NCBI GenBank assembly: GCA_050251195.1
Contig: JBFWNG010000013.1
Location: forward strand, 1 to 64,000
Source of the DNA: JBFWNG01 sp050251195
GTDB lineage: Bacteria; Bdellovibrionota_B; Oligoflexia; Oligoflexales; Oligoflexaceae
Length of the DNA: 64,000 nucleotides
Direction: 5' to 3'
Below the pieces are notes generated by a model. That model had not been told where the DNA came from. It saw only the letters and a list, made by a program, of their open reading frames with translations, and did not search any database. The position numbers and the translations under genes were made by a program. Position 1 is the first letter of the stretch, and every line of letters begins with the position of its first letter. Shown piece by piece: positions 1 to 8,015 of the stretch.

Positions 1-70
1 ACACGGAAGTCAAGCTCCTCAGCGGCGATGGTACTGCTGTCTTAACAGTGGGAGAGTAGCACAACGCAGC
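1..70 (+). rRNA. rrf: 5S rRNA, 3' part (cut by window edge)
   Basis: The first bases match the 3' half of bacterial 5S rRNA: a GGCGATGGTA stretch, then the GGGAGAGTAG segment that pairs in the terminal helix region. A strong hairpin and T-run follow at once, as expected at the end of an rRNA operon. The 5' half lies outside the window, so the operon's 16S and 23S genes are probably just upstream. The exact 3' end is approximate. Confidence 0.85.
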
Positions 71-78
71 CTTATTAT

Positions 79-113
79 AAAAAGCCCTTTGGTTATCCAA
101 AGGGCTTTTTTAT
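79..113 (+). terminator. Rho-independent terminator of the rRNA operon
   Basis: A stem built from AAAGCCCTTTGG and its complement CCAAAGGGCTTT encloses a TTAT loop and is followed by a T-rich tail. It sits about 10 bases after the 5S end, so it most likely ends the rRNA transcript. Confidence 0.85.
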
Positions 114-157
114 TGTCTGAGATCCTTTGCAGGGAATAAGGGGACTGACCCCTCTCC

Positions 158-186
158 GTCATCCTGAGCGAAGCGAAGGATCTCAT
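158..186. repeat. Dispersed palindromic (REP-like) repeat, copy 1
   Basis: Contains ATCCTGAGCGAAGCGAAGGAT, whose two ends are inverted copies of each other. The same element recurs in opposite orientation near 25.95 kb and at 63.77 kb, always between genes. It would form a small hairpin in RNA. The function is unknown. Confidence 0.7.
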
Positions 187-281
187 CCTACCCTAGGCAA
201 TACTTGCCGATTTTTCATCCCCATCCCCTTGTTAAACTATACCTGGAACACCTGGAATAACCTCAGAACTGGGAGCCTACT

Positions 282-911
282 ATGGTGAATAAAACTTCTA
301 TAGCGACCACGGGACTCGTCATAGCCGCAATTATCTTTGCCTGCAAATCCAGGTCAAGCAATGTCGCCAACGCTCAAGGCGGCGACCTTTGGCAAAGATT
401 TGAAGACTGTAACGGAGTCGAAAGCTGCGAGCACAAAATTCTTCTCGAAGCCATAATTGGTGATAGCGGCGGCGGCGGCGGCGGAGGCGGCGGCGGAGGC
501 CATGGGGGAGGAACAACCGTCCACTATTACGACAACGGAGATTGCACGGGGCACAAGTTTTCAACAAGCTTTACTGGCGGCAACCTAAGAGAGTATTGCA
601 CCGAAATCGCGGCCAACCTTTCAAGTATCGACTCGGTAAAAATCCGCGACAAATGTATGAGTGTCGGCCAGACGGATGGTGTGACGGCGTGTATGGAAAA
701 CGGAGGTCGAGGAAAACGTGTGCACTATTACGACAATGGAGACTGCACGGGTCATAAGTTCTCTACGACCTTTTCGGGAGGCAATTTTGACGAGTATTGC
801 GCAACATTTCAAAACTTCAGTTCTATAGATTCAATAAAGATCGAAGGCGAACAATGTATGAGCGTGGGTCAAACAGACGGCAAGCACGCCTGCAAGCAAT
901 TTGGTGGGTGA
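282..911 (+). CDS. Lipoprotein with two beta/gamma-crystallin-like repeats
   Basis: Predicted exported lipoprotein of 209 residues. The N-terminus is a signal sequence ending IIFA before Cys21, a plausible although imperfect lipobox. After a short region comes an uninterrupted glycine tract (about residues 63-73) and then two copies of a module of roughly 60 residues. Each copy starts VHYYDNGDCTGHKFST, contains GGN..EYC and SSIDS.KI, and ends CMSVGQTDG. The pattern of an aromatic/Gly start and a later S-S-I-D-S/V strand resembles the beta/gamma-crystallin fold, with cysteines added. This assignment is my inference; no catalytic motif is visible. The gene stands alone between the rRNA terminator region and an MFS gene. 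It could be a surface-displayed binding or structural protein. Confidence 0.75.
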   Translation: MVNKTSIATTGLVIAAIIFACKSRSSNVANAQGGDLWQRFEDCNGVESCEHKILLEAIIGDSGGGGGGGGGGGHGGGTTVHYYDNGDCTGHKFSTSFTGGNLREYCTEIAANLSSIDSVKIRDKCMSVGQTDGVTACMENGGRGKRVHYYDNGDCTGHKFSTTFSGGNFDEYCATFQNFSSIDSIKIEGEQCMSVGQTDGKHACKQFGG

Positions 912-926
912 TCAAAAAGCAATGTC

Positions 927-952
927 ATGAGGGTCAGTCCCTTGACCCTCAT
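927..952 (+). terminator. Hairpin downstream of the crystallin-like lipoprotein gene
   Basis: ATGAGGGTCA and TGACCCTCAT form a 10-bp stem with a short loop, 15 bases after the stop codon. There is no T-run, so it may be a weak terminator or an mRNA-stabilising hairpin. Its core GGGTCAGTCCC also occurs, inverted, near position 141-153. Confidence 0.45.
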
Positions 953-1051
953 TGCCGATTTCTCATGCCCAAATAAGAATTTTCCGGAATTCAACACGGC
1001 AACCTCACTTATGATAAGATACAGGCATAATCCAAAACAGGAATGACTTCT

Positions 1052-2302
1052 ATGCAAGCTACCGCTCTTAAAGCTGATGCAACGCCGCGACCTCAAGTCG
1101 CATTCACCGGATACCAAAAATTCGTTGTGGCGCTCCTGGCTTTTCTTCAATTCACCATCATTCTGGACTTCATGATTTTGTCTCCGCTTGGGGCAATTCT
1201 GATGCCTGCGCTTCATATCACGCCAGTACAGTTCGGTACCGTCGTGTCGGTCTATGCCTTTAGTGCAGGAGCGTCCGGCCTGTTGTCGGCGGGCTTTGCG
1301 GATTCGTATGATCGAAAGAAGCTGCTTCTCTTTTTCTATACGGGCTTCGTATTGGGAACGCTGATGTGCGGACTTGCTCCAACCTATCACATGCTTCTAG
1401 CAGCGCGCATGCTGACGGGATTGTTCGGCGGGGTTATTGGCTCCGTAGTATTTGCTATCATCACCGATCTCTTTTCGTTTGAACTAAGAGGCCGGGTGAT
1501 GGGCCGTATCCAAACCGCGTTTGCGGCAAGTCAGGTCTTGGGCATTCCTGCGGGACTCTATTTCTCCAACCATTGGGGCTGGCACGCCCCGTTTCTCATG
1601 ATCGTCGCGTTCAGCTCTGTAGCGGGCATAATCATGTGGATGAAAATGGAGCCGATCACAAAGCACTTGGAAATAAGGAAGGATCATTCCGCGCTCCAAC
1701 ACATGGCCAACACTTTGAAGAAGCCCCGCTATCTATTCGCATTTGCCGCGACGGCGCTGCTCTCGATCGGTGGTTTCATGCTTATGCCTTTCGGTAGTGC
1801 GTACACCGTCAACAATCTTGGCATCCATATCGACCAGTTGCCGATGATCTACCTTGTGACCGGCATTTGTTCGATCTTCATGGGGCCTACCATTGGCTGG
1901 GCGAGTGACAAGTTCGGCAAGTACAAGATGTTTGTCTTTGGCACGAGCCTTACCATGGTGATGGTATATATCTACACGCATCTAGGCATAACGCCGGTAG
2001 GGATGGTCATTGTCGTGAATGCAATAATGTTTGTGGGAATTTTTTCTCGAATGATCCCATCCCAGGCGCTGATGTCGGCAATTCCGTCGCCGGAAAGCCG
2101 CGGTTCCTTTATGTCCGTGAGCAGCTCGTTACAACAAGTAGCGGGCGGAATCGCTTCCGTCGTCGCGGGTTGGATTGTCGTGGAGGGAGAAGGGGGAATA
2201 CTTGAACATTTCGACACGGTTGGATTTGTCGTGATCGGCACATCAGCACTCACCCTTTTCATGATGTACTTCATTCATCGCATGGTACCTGAACGTTCCT
2301 GA
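1052..2302 (+). CDS. Major facilitator superfamily transporter
   Basis: Inner-membrane secondary transporter of 416 residues, close to the usual size for 12-helix MFS exporters. Alternating hydrophobic segments fill the sequence. The loop after the second helix carries an MFS motif A-like stretch, GFADSYDRKKLLL, around residue 80, and a related GWASDKFGKYK lies after the central loop in the second half. It is most like drug or sugar efflux permeases of the AraJ type, but the substrate cannot be read from sequence. I chose the ATG at 1052 because AGGA lies 9 bases upstream. An in-frame ATG at 1043 would touch that site. The gene is monocistronic and ends at a perfect palindrome. Confidence 0.88.
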   Translation: MQATALKADATPRPQVAFTGYQKFVVALLAFLQFTIILDFMILSPLGAILMPALHITPVQFGTVVSVYAFSAGASGLLSAGFADSYDRKKLLLFFYTGFVLGTLMCGLAPTYHMLLAARMLTGLFGGVIGSVVFAIITDLFSFELRGRVMGRIQTAFAASQVLGIPAGLYFSNHWGWHAPFLMIVAFSSVAGIIMWMKMEPITKHLEIRKDHSALQHMANTLKKPRYLFAFAATALLSIGGFMLMPFGSAYTVNNLGIHIDQLPMIYLVTGICSIFMGPTIGWASDKFGKYKMFVFGTSLTMVMVYIYTHLGITPVGMVIVVNAIMFVGIFSRMIPSQALMSAIPSPESRGSFMSVSSSLQQVAGGIASVVAGWIVVEGEGGILEHFDTVGFVVIGTSALTLFMMYFIHRMVPERS

Positions 2303-2332
2303 GAGCATCAATAAAAACAGCAGCTTAGTGCC

Positions 2333-2356
2333 AAATCCTGCGCCGGCGCAGGATTT
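2333..2356. terminator. Bidirectional terminator between convergent genes
   Basis: A perfect 24-base palindrome (AAATCCTGCGCC and its complement) lies between the MFS gene and the convergent HExxH gene. On the plus strand it continues GTTC, so the T-tract is only the end of the stem itself. Position and symmetry argue for shared termination. Confidence 0.7.
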
Positions 2357-2372
2357 GTTCTAATGCGTGTGC

Positions 2373-3581
2373 CTAATCTTGCCACTCAAGTCTTAAGGAT
2401 TCTTCTTCTTTCGTTCCAACTTTATTCAATGGAGGTTTCGGCATCTGCTGCATCCACGTTTTCAAATCGACTGCGTTAACAAAAGCATCGAATTCTTGTG
2501 CGTTGATTTTCTCTTGCCGATGGAAATCCGATCCGAATGCAGATGCCCCTAACACATGATTGTCGTTCTTTCTGAATTGGGAGAAGATTTTCAACTTCAT
2601 AATGTGGAGAACTTTCACCTCTGGAAATTGTGGATAAAGAGCGAGCAGTCCATTCCACGCAAACGCCTCTGCCGCAGCTTCATTGTAAACTCCGTCCGTG
2701 GTTGTTTTGATCGAACCGTCCGGCAATTCGGAAAATCTGGACTGATGGAAAATGTGATACAGGTGCCCATACTCGTGAGCCAAAATTTCAACCAAGCCTT
2801 GCGGTTCCCAGTCATTCGTAAAGAAAATTGTCGGCTCGGTGATGAGGAATCCTGCGAGCTCGAAAGGATCTAGACCCTTTGCTGCCTCGCCGAGATCGGG
2901 TGCGGAAACGGAGTTGTTTGGATCAAATTCTGTACCCCTTTGCACGACGGTTTTGAAGAGGGAATGGGCCTCAATAAAGGCAAGATCTGCGGACGAGAAC
3001 CCGTAGGGAAGTCCCTCGAATTCGTGATCTTGGTATATTGCAAACCTAACCTTGGGAAGTGTGTCCAACTGAAGATTCGTATTCAAGAAGGTCAGAAGGT
3101 TTACGTTTTTTCCCTTTGTTGGAATCCACGGTTCGTTCCAAAAAAAGTGCGCAAGGGAGAGGTTGAAAGCGTTCCTTTGTTCCGCAGGTAAGTCACCCGA
3201 TGTACATATTTCGCCGTTTCTAGTGAGCCGCGCTAATTTCAGAAGTTGTGGTTGATAAAGCTTGGAAAAGACCTTCTGCAAAAACTGGCAAGAGACTTTG
3301 CGGTTCACATATCGAGGTGAAGTCGGCAAGAGATAGGTTGTAATCGCTCCTCCGGTTCCTTTTTCAGGATCGAATGTGGCCGGGAATTTAAGATTAGGAA
3401 TCTCGTTAACGAGAGACTGTCTTTCCGATTCCAAGAAGGCTTCGAATTGGCTGCGACCTTCTTGTGATATTTCCCAGATTGGAGATCCTCCCATCACGAT
3501 GGTTAGTTCTTCTGAAAAAGACATTCCAGAGATAAAAGAAAAAACGATGACGTTTAAAAAAATAAGGCTCCGGTAAGGCAT
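2373..3581 (-). CDS. Secreted HExxH protein, putative zinc metallopeptidase
   Basis: A 402-residue exported protein with an N-terminal signal peptide (hydrophobic residues 4-20). The sequence VEILAHEYGHLYHIF contains the zinc-binding HExxH motif at residues 269-273. It is followed 28-32 residues later by NEAAAEAF, which offers Glu301 or Glu305 as a third ligand, as in gluzincin-type peptidases. I do not recognise a named family for the rest. A GGAG Shine-Dalgarno site lies 6 bases before the ATG. The gene is monocistronic and divergent from the pseudo-receiver gene. The activity and periplasmic or extracellular location are inferred from the motif and signal peptide. Confidence 0.75.
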   Translation of the reverse strand: MPYRSLIFLNVIVFSFISGMSFSEELTIVMGGSPIWEISQEGRSQFEAFLESERQSLVNEIPNLKFPATFDPEKGTGGAITTYLLPTSPRYVNRKVSCQFLQKVFSKLYQPQLLKLARLTRNGEICTSGDLPAEQRNAFNLSLAHFFWNEPWIPTKGKNVNLLTFLNTNLQLDTLPKVRFAIYQDHEFEGLPYGFSSADLAFIEAHSLFKTVVQRGTEFDPNNSVSAPDLGEAAKGLDPFELAGFLITEPTIFFTNDWEPQGLVEILAHEYGHLYHIFHQSRFSELPDGSIKTTTDGVYNEAAAEAFAWNGLLALYPQFPEVKVLHIMKLKIFSQFRKNDNHVLGASAFGSDFHRQEKINAQEFDAFVNAVDLKTWMQQMPKPPLNKVGTKEEESLRLEWQD

Positions 3582-3992
3582 AGGTTCTCCATGATAGTGG
3601 AAGTTTAGAACAGGGACGGGACTTTAATAATACTGATAACCCCTGTCAAGTTTTGGAATAGCTTTTGATGATGAATTGTAGATTTTATTAATAGCGTTTC
3701 ACATTATCGCCGAGTTGCTATGTCATTGATCCGTGGAGCGTGTCATTTGTGCATACCTCTGAGGTTTCCTAGAAGATAGGACCTGCATTTGCCACCTCGT
3801 TTGTACCCTAGTTTTGGTAAGCTTGCTTTTTTCTCGAAAAAATCCTTAAAATGCATGGTCAAAGCGGAGGTTCGGAAAAACTCCGCTTTCGGATGTTAAG
3901 AATTTTTTCTCATCATTTCGTGATTTTTTGTTCAATTTTACTAAAGAGTGTCCGATTCTGTTAGACAGTCGGTTTTCGATCCAGGTGAAAAT
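3582..3992. other. Intergenic region with divergent promoters and a hairpin
   Basis: About 410 bases separate the divergent HExxH and pseudo-receiver genes. On the minus strand, TTGACA (3649-3644) lies 17 bases before TAAAGT, a possible sigma-70 promoter for the HExxH gene. On the plus strand, AAAGCGGAG and CTCCGCTTT (3861-3889) form a stem followed at some distance by a T-run. This could terminate a short transcript or fold in the leader of the next gene. No convincing ORF is present. Confidence 0.4.
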
Positions 3993-5192
3993 ATGTCCGG
4001 ATCTGTCACAAGAATCACAGGAAATGCCGCCGTCGTAATAATTGCCGGTGACTCCGCAACTAATGCCTCTGTTCGATCTCAACTTCAAACAAAGGGCTTT
4101 GTTAATATTAGGGAATTCACGCGCGGGTCAGAGTGTCTTTCTCATCTCAGCAAACAAGCAACAGATATTTTGTATTTAGCCAGCCGTCCTACTGATATGG
4201 ACGTTCTGACGTTTGTGAGGGCAGCGCGGACCGGACCCACCTTTGCGGTAATGCCCATTATTCTGCTCGTGCCTCGCGACAACTTCTTCACCGTAGAGGA
4301 GCGCGAATTCCTCAAATCCTATCAAGTTACAATTGTCAAAAGCAAACCCAGTGAATTTGAGCAAATTGAATCGAGCCTTGATGAGGACATTGCTGAAATA
4401 AGGGGCGATCCGCAAACTCTGCAATCGCGTGTCGACCGTGCGAAGGTATTGTTGCGTGAAGGGTTGCTTAAAGAAGCTCGAAAAATTTACGAGGACCTGC
4501 TTGCGGAGTCAGAGTCAAATCTTGTAGCGCGGGTGGGCTTGGTTAAAGCTATACCCAATGCTCCGGAAGAACAGTTTAAACAACTCCAGACGCTGTTAGA
4601 ACAAGATCCGAAGAATTACTATTTCAAATTTTCGTTAATAGACAGTTACGCAAAACATGATCGGCACGAGCTAGCCTACAGGCTTCTAGAAGCTGTCGTG
4701 CAAGATCTTGTGGAGAACAAAGACGTATTTTGGGCAAACGAACTGGGCATTGTCTGTGTCAGCGCCAAGCTGTTTTCCTTCAGCAAGAAAATCGCTCTCC
4801 GACTTGCGGCCATCGCGACGGGTGAGCGAGCTTGGCTCGCGCATTTGATGCTGAGTCGAACGCATCTCGCCGCGACCAACCTTCAAGAGGCGAGAAGGCA
4901 TTTGATTCGCGCTGAGAGACTTGCAGCCACAAGTTTTCCTGAAATTCAAAATATACGCGCAATCTTGGCGCGCAAAGACGGTGATCACGAAAGCGCGATT
5001 TTGTCCTATTTGGAAGCATTTTCACTTGCTCCGGACGACTATCGTTTTCCTTATAACATCGGCCTTTGTTACGAACATATTGGTAATATCGAAGACGCCA
5101 TAAAATACTTCAAAATCGCGCTGTCCTTGTCGCCAGGCTTCGAGAAGGCCGAGGAACATCTCCGCAAGCACGGCGGTCATTTGCCGTCATAA
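3993..5192 (+). CDS. Receiver-like (pseudo-receiver) plus TPR protein
   Basis: Cytoplasmic protein of about 399 residues. Residues 10-125 follow the response-regulator receiver fold: a first strand AVVIIAGDS, then DILYLASRPTDMDVLTFVRAAR, a PIILLV strand and a conserved-type K in IVKSKP. The phospho-acceptor Asp expected after the third strand is missing (LYLAS), so phosphorylation is unlikely. The remainder is alpha-helical and contains tetratricopeptide repeats, clearest at the C-terminus (YRFPYNIGLCYEHIGN, then EDAIKYFKIALSLSP). I chose ATG 3993, preceded by AGGTGA, over an in-frame GTG at 3948. The likely role is a protein-protein adaptor; the pathway is unknown. Similar receiver-TPR proteins occur in Bdellovibrio-type genomes. 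Confidence 0.8.
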   Translation: MSGSVTRITGNAAVVIIAGDSATNASVRSQLQTKGFVNIREFTRGSECLSHLSKQATDILYLASRPTDMDVLTFVRAARTGPTFAVMPIILLVPRDNFFTVEEREFLKSYQVTIVKSKPSEFEQIESSLDEDIAEIRGDPQTLQSRVDRAKVLLREGLLKEARKIYEDLLAESESNLVARVGLVKAIPNAPEEQFKQLQTLLEQDPKNYYFKFSLIDSYAKHDRHELAYRLLEAVVQDLVENKDVFWANELGIVCVSAKLFSFSKKIALRLAAIATGERAWLAHLMLSRTHLAATNLQEARRHLIRAERLAATSFPEIQNIRAILARKDGDHESAILSYLEAFSLAPDDYRFPYNIGLCYEHIGNIEDAIKYFKIALSLSPGFEKAEEHLRKHGGHLPS

Positions 5193-5202
5193 GATTGACT
5201 TG

Positions 5203-5231
5203 TTGAAAAACCCCGTCAAAGGACTTATCTT
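5203..5231 (+). promoter_or_regulatory. Sigma-70-type promoter of the amidohydrolase gene
   Basis: TTGAAA and TATCTT are separated by exactly 17 bases, about 30 bases before the ATG of the secreted amidohydrolase gene. Confidence 0.5.
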
Positions 5232-5260
5232 GTTCCTTTCAGTTCCAGAGGGGTTGTATC

Positions 5261-6130
5261 ATGAAATGTCTTTTCGCAATGGCGTTGTTTTTCTCTTTTT
5301 GCTCTTCCGCTTTCGCACAACAAAAATACTCGGGTAAGATAATCGATACCCACGGTCACGTTTGGTTTGACGACGCTGAAGCAAAGGCAATTTTTCCTAT
5401 CAGGCCAGGAACCGCCGACGCAAATCTGGAAAGTTTGAAAAAGACGGGAATCTCAAGGGCTGGAATTATCGTCATGGCGACTGTCAAAGGCGACATGGTT
5501 CGTACCCGTAAATTGAATGATCAGGTTGTAGAATTTTCAAAAAAACATCCTGACCTAGTCTATCCCATTGGCTCTGTGCACCCGGATGATGGCGACGACG
5601 CCCTCAAGGAGCTCGAACGTCTTGCAAACTTGAAAATCAGAGTAATCAAACTCCATCCCAACGTTCAGTTATTCGACGTTGCATCTGAAAACGTTTCGAA
5701 GCTTGCAAAGAAAGCCGGAGAACTCGGACTGATCCTTCTGTTCGACGGATACGCGCCGCTCGATTCTTTACAAATGGATAAGTTCGCTCGTCTCGCCATG
5801 ACGAATCCAAAAACCAAGTTCATCATTGCACATATGGGCGGACCGCGTTTTCAAAGTGTTTTGGCTTTTCAAGCATTGGCGCTCTACGGCTTTCAGCGCA
5901 ATGTTTGGTTTGATCTGTCCTGGTACACACATCATATTGTCACGTCGCCCTACAAGGATCAGTTCGTTTGGGTTGCACGAGAGGTTGGCGTTGATAGACT
6001 GTTGTTCGGGTCAGATTTTCCTTTTGTCAGCCGCGAAGACGCCATCAAGGATATCTCTAGCCTCGGGTTCAAAAAGGATGAGCTCGAAAAGATATTTCAC
6101 GCCAATGCCGAAGAACTGCTAGGAAAATAG
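5261..6130 (+). CDS. Secreted metal-dependent hydrolase (amidohydrolase 2 type)
   Basis: A 289-residue TIM-barrel hydrolase with a signal peptide cleaved after SAFA (about residue 19). Metal-site motifs are in the usual order: DTHGH (His31, His33) on strand 1, an IKLHP motif with Lys130/His132, IIAHMGG with His191, and FGSDFP with Asp252. This pattern fits the amidohydrolase-2/ACMSD-like family. The substrate is unknown. Export is unusual for a family that is mostly cytoplasmic. A sigma-70-like promoter precedes it, and a GAGGGG Shine-Dalgarno site lies about 10 bases before the ATG. It appears to be a single-gene transcript. Confidence 0.85.
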   Translation: MKCLFAMALFFSFCSSAFAQQKYSGKIIDTHGHVWFDDAEAKAIFPIRPGTADANLESLKKTGISRAGIIVMATVKGDMVRTRKLNDQVVEFSKKHPDLVYPIGSVHPDDGDDALKELERLANLKIRVIKLHPNVQLFDVASENVSKLAKKAGELGLILLFDGYAPLDSLQMDKFARLAMTNPKTKFIIAHMGGPRFQSVLAFQALALYGFQRNVWFDLSWYTHHIVTSPYKDQFVWVAREVGVDRLLFGSDFPFVSREDAIKDISSLGFKKDELEKIFHANAEELLGK

Positions 6131-6137
6131 AAATACC

Positions 6138-6166
6138 GGGGAAAATTCCTTAATTTTTCCCTAGTT
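6138..6166 (+). terminator. Weak terminator-like hairpin
   Basis: GGGAAAA and TTTTCCC form a 7-bp stem followed by TAGTTTTG, eight bases after the amidohydrolase stop codon. Confidence 0.35.
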
Positions 6167-6204
6167 TTGCCGAAGAGAGCCATGCAACTTCTTTAAGATG
6201 AAGC

Positions 6205-7101
6205 ATGGCTAAGTATCTGATCATATTGTTTATTATTACGTATAACCCGGGGTGCCGTACTAGAGGGGTGTCGGATATATCTGATGCAACGCAGGGGCCG
6301 ACGTTCTGCGGCGATTTTTTTGTCGCCGCCGCGGACGATGCCTTCGACGGAAATCCTTGTACTCCGCCCAAGCCAGGAGATCCTGTAGCGGGCGAGATCT
6401 GGAACTCAGACGCTGTTTTGGCTGCGGACGGTCCATTGACCAAAGAACAAGGAAACGGAGCTGATAAGGTGCTTTATCCGTCGCATGCAGGCGAAGGATC
6501 AAAGACGTTCAAAGTTGAAAACGGCTTTCTGACATGGGATGGCAATAGAACGCGAACGTATCTCGATTTTTATCAGATAAAACCGCTCGTGAACTCCGAA
6601 CTCGAATTTTATGCCGAGAAAAATGCGGGAGTTGACAATATCTCGACAAAAGTCGGTAACCATTCCATGGACGGCGACTATACCTTTGGCGGCTATGGCT
6701 GTTCATTTCACGCCAATGAGGTGGGGTCCAAAGTTGAATACTTCCACAACGACCAGGGCGACAGCGTCGATGTTCAGGCGCAGACGATGGCCCCGGGCAA
6801 ACTCATAGGCTACAAAGTTCAGAAACAAAACGTTGCCGGCACAGGCGAAGTTTCAATGAACTGTTGGGTTGACTACAATGGGGACGGAAATTGGACCCTT
6901 GTTTTGAAGGATCGCCGTTGGAAAGCGGCGGACTGGAAGCCGGGAGGCTCCGTGCCTTCCGCTAAAGATGCGGCGGAAATCTCAAAAGGTCCGTACACGG
7001 GTATCGTTCACCGCTGGTGGATTCGTATCAACGGAGCTACGGACGGTTTGGTGAAAGTTAAAAACATCACGATTCGCGAATTGGGCGAACTCCAAAACTA
7101 A
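6205..7101 (+). CDS. Lipoprotein of unknown function, beta-rich
   Basis: A 298-residue protein with a lipoprotein signal (hydrophobic start, then NPGC at Cys17). The rest is rich in Gly, Asp and aromatic residues and has a jelly-roll-like strand pattern, such as YLDFYQIKPLVNSELEFYAE and VKVKNITIRELG. That last pattern is common at the end of laminin/concanavalin-like or DUF1080-type carbohydrate-binding domains. A DYNGDGNW segment could be a calcium loop. I cannot name the family. No strong Shine-Dalgarno site is visible. It may be surface-exposed and bind polysaccharide; this is an inference from composition and fold pattern. Confidence 0.7.
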   Translation: MAKYLIILFIITYNPGCRTRGVSDISDATQGPTFCGDFFVAAADDAFDGNPCTPPKPGDPVAGEIWNSDAVLAADGPLTKEQGNGADKVLYPSHAGEGSKTFKVENGFLTWDGNRTRTYLDFYQIKPLVNSELEFYAEKNAGVDNISTKVGNHSMDGDYTFGGYGCSFHANEVGSKVEYFHNDQGDSVDVQAQTMAPGKLIGYKVQKQNVAGTGEVSMNCWVDYNGDGNWTLVLKDRRWKAADWKPGGSVPSAKDAAEISKGPYTGIVHRWWIRINGATDGLVKVKNITIRELGELQN

Positions 7102-7224
7102 CATTGCCTTTCGATAAAAGACCCCCAAAAAGCAAACCTTAAAAGCCGAGTAGGGATGCCTCTTGTGTATCCTCCGGTTCTGCGTTTAAATGTAATAAGC
7201 AGTCCACATTTTTGAGGAATGATT

Positions 7225-8001
7225 ATGAAACAAGTCATCCAAGGCTTAGCGATATTTTTTGCGGCACTCGTTGGTATCAGCAGCCAAGCGCTCGGGCAAC
7301 TTCAAATGGAATCGGAGACTTCGAGGGCCTATTCATTGGGTTTGGAGTTTGGCGTAGCCGCGGACATCAGCGGCCTTTCTTATGACGCGGAACAAACGGC
7401 GGAGACGCCAAAAGCCTGCCGGGAAAATGGCGACGGCAAGATGCGGTGCACGACCGTTGTCGTTCCCACTAAGGCGTCCGGAATCATGGTTTCCATGTCG
7501 AAGCCGACACTGCCGACAGGGCCGTTGTTCTTTGACTACGGCTTGCGCTTGGGTCTAAGATTTGTGAACGGTCAGGATGTTAAGACCGCGGCAGAGGAGC
7601 ATCTCGACGAAGAGCAAAAGGAAGACCTCGGGCCTGTGAATTCAGCAAAAATCAACATGTACGGACCGCTCACCAAACTATATTTGTCCCTAGGATTTAC
7701 GCCTGATAATTTCCCCGACACTCTGGTGCACTTCGGCGTAGGTGCCCAGGCTCTTTTTGGAACGATTGAGGTCAACGATCATCAATTTCGACGGGCGTTT
7801 ATCAGTCCGCTTGGCTTTTTCGAATTTGAGGCGGTGTGGATGAGATTGGGCGCGGGTTCTGTGTCGAGCTATGTTGCAGTAGACTTTCCTCTTGGTCCTC
7901 AGAACATTGACCTGGGAACTGTCGACGGTTATTCGAATTTTGAGCTGAAAGTGTTTGGAGTCAGCGTTGGCGTTCTACGGTTCATGATTCCACTTGGGTA
8001 A
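7225..8001 (+). CDS. Exported protein, probable outer-membrane beta-barrel
   Basis: A protein of about 258 residues with a clear signal peptide ending QALGQ. The remainder alternates hydrophobic and polar residues in short strands (GPLFFDYGLRLGLRF, TKLYLSLGF, VHFGVGAQALFG, NFELKVFGVSVGVLRF), typical of small outer-membrane barrels. One Cys pair (KACRENGDGKMRCTT) may form a disulfide in a loop. I preferred the ATG at 7225, because GAGGA lies 6 bases upstream, over the ATG at 7219, which abuts it. The family was not recognised. Confidence 0.75.
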   Translation: MKQVIQGLAIFFAALVGISSQALGQLQMESETSRAYSLGLEFGVAADISGLSYDAEQTAETPKACRENGDGKMRCTTVVVPTKASGIMVSMSKPTLPTGPLFFDYGLRLGLRFVNGQDVKTAAEEHLDEEQKEDLGPVNSAKINMYGPLTKLYLSLGFTPDNFPDTLVHFGVGAQALFGTIEVNDHQFRRAFISPLGFFEFEAVWMRLGAGSVSSYVAVDFPLGPQNIDLGTVDGYSNFELKVFGVSVGVLRFMIPLG

Positions 8002-8015
8002 TCTCGCACGACTAC

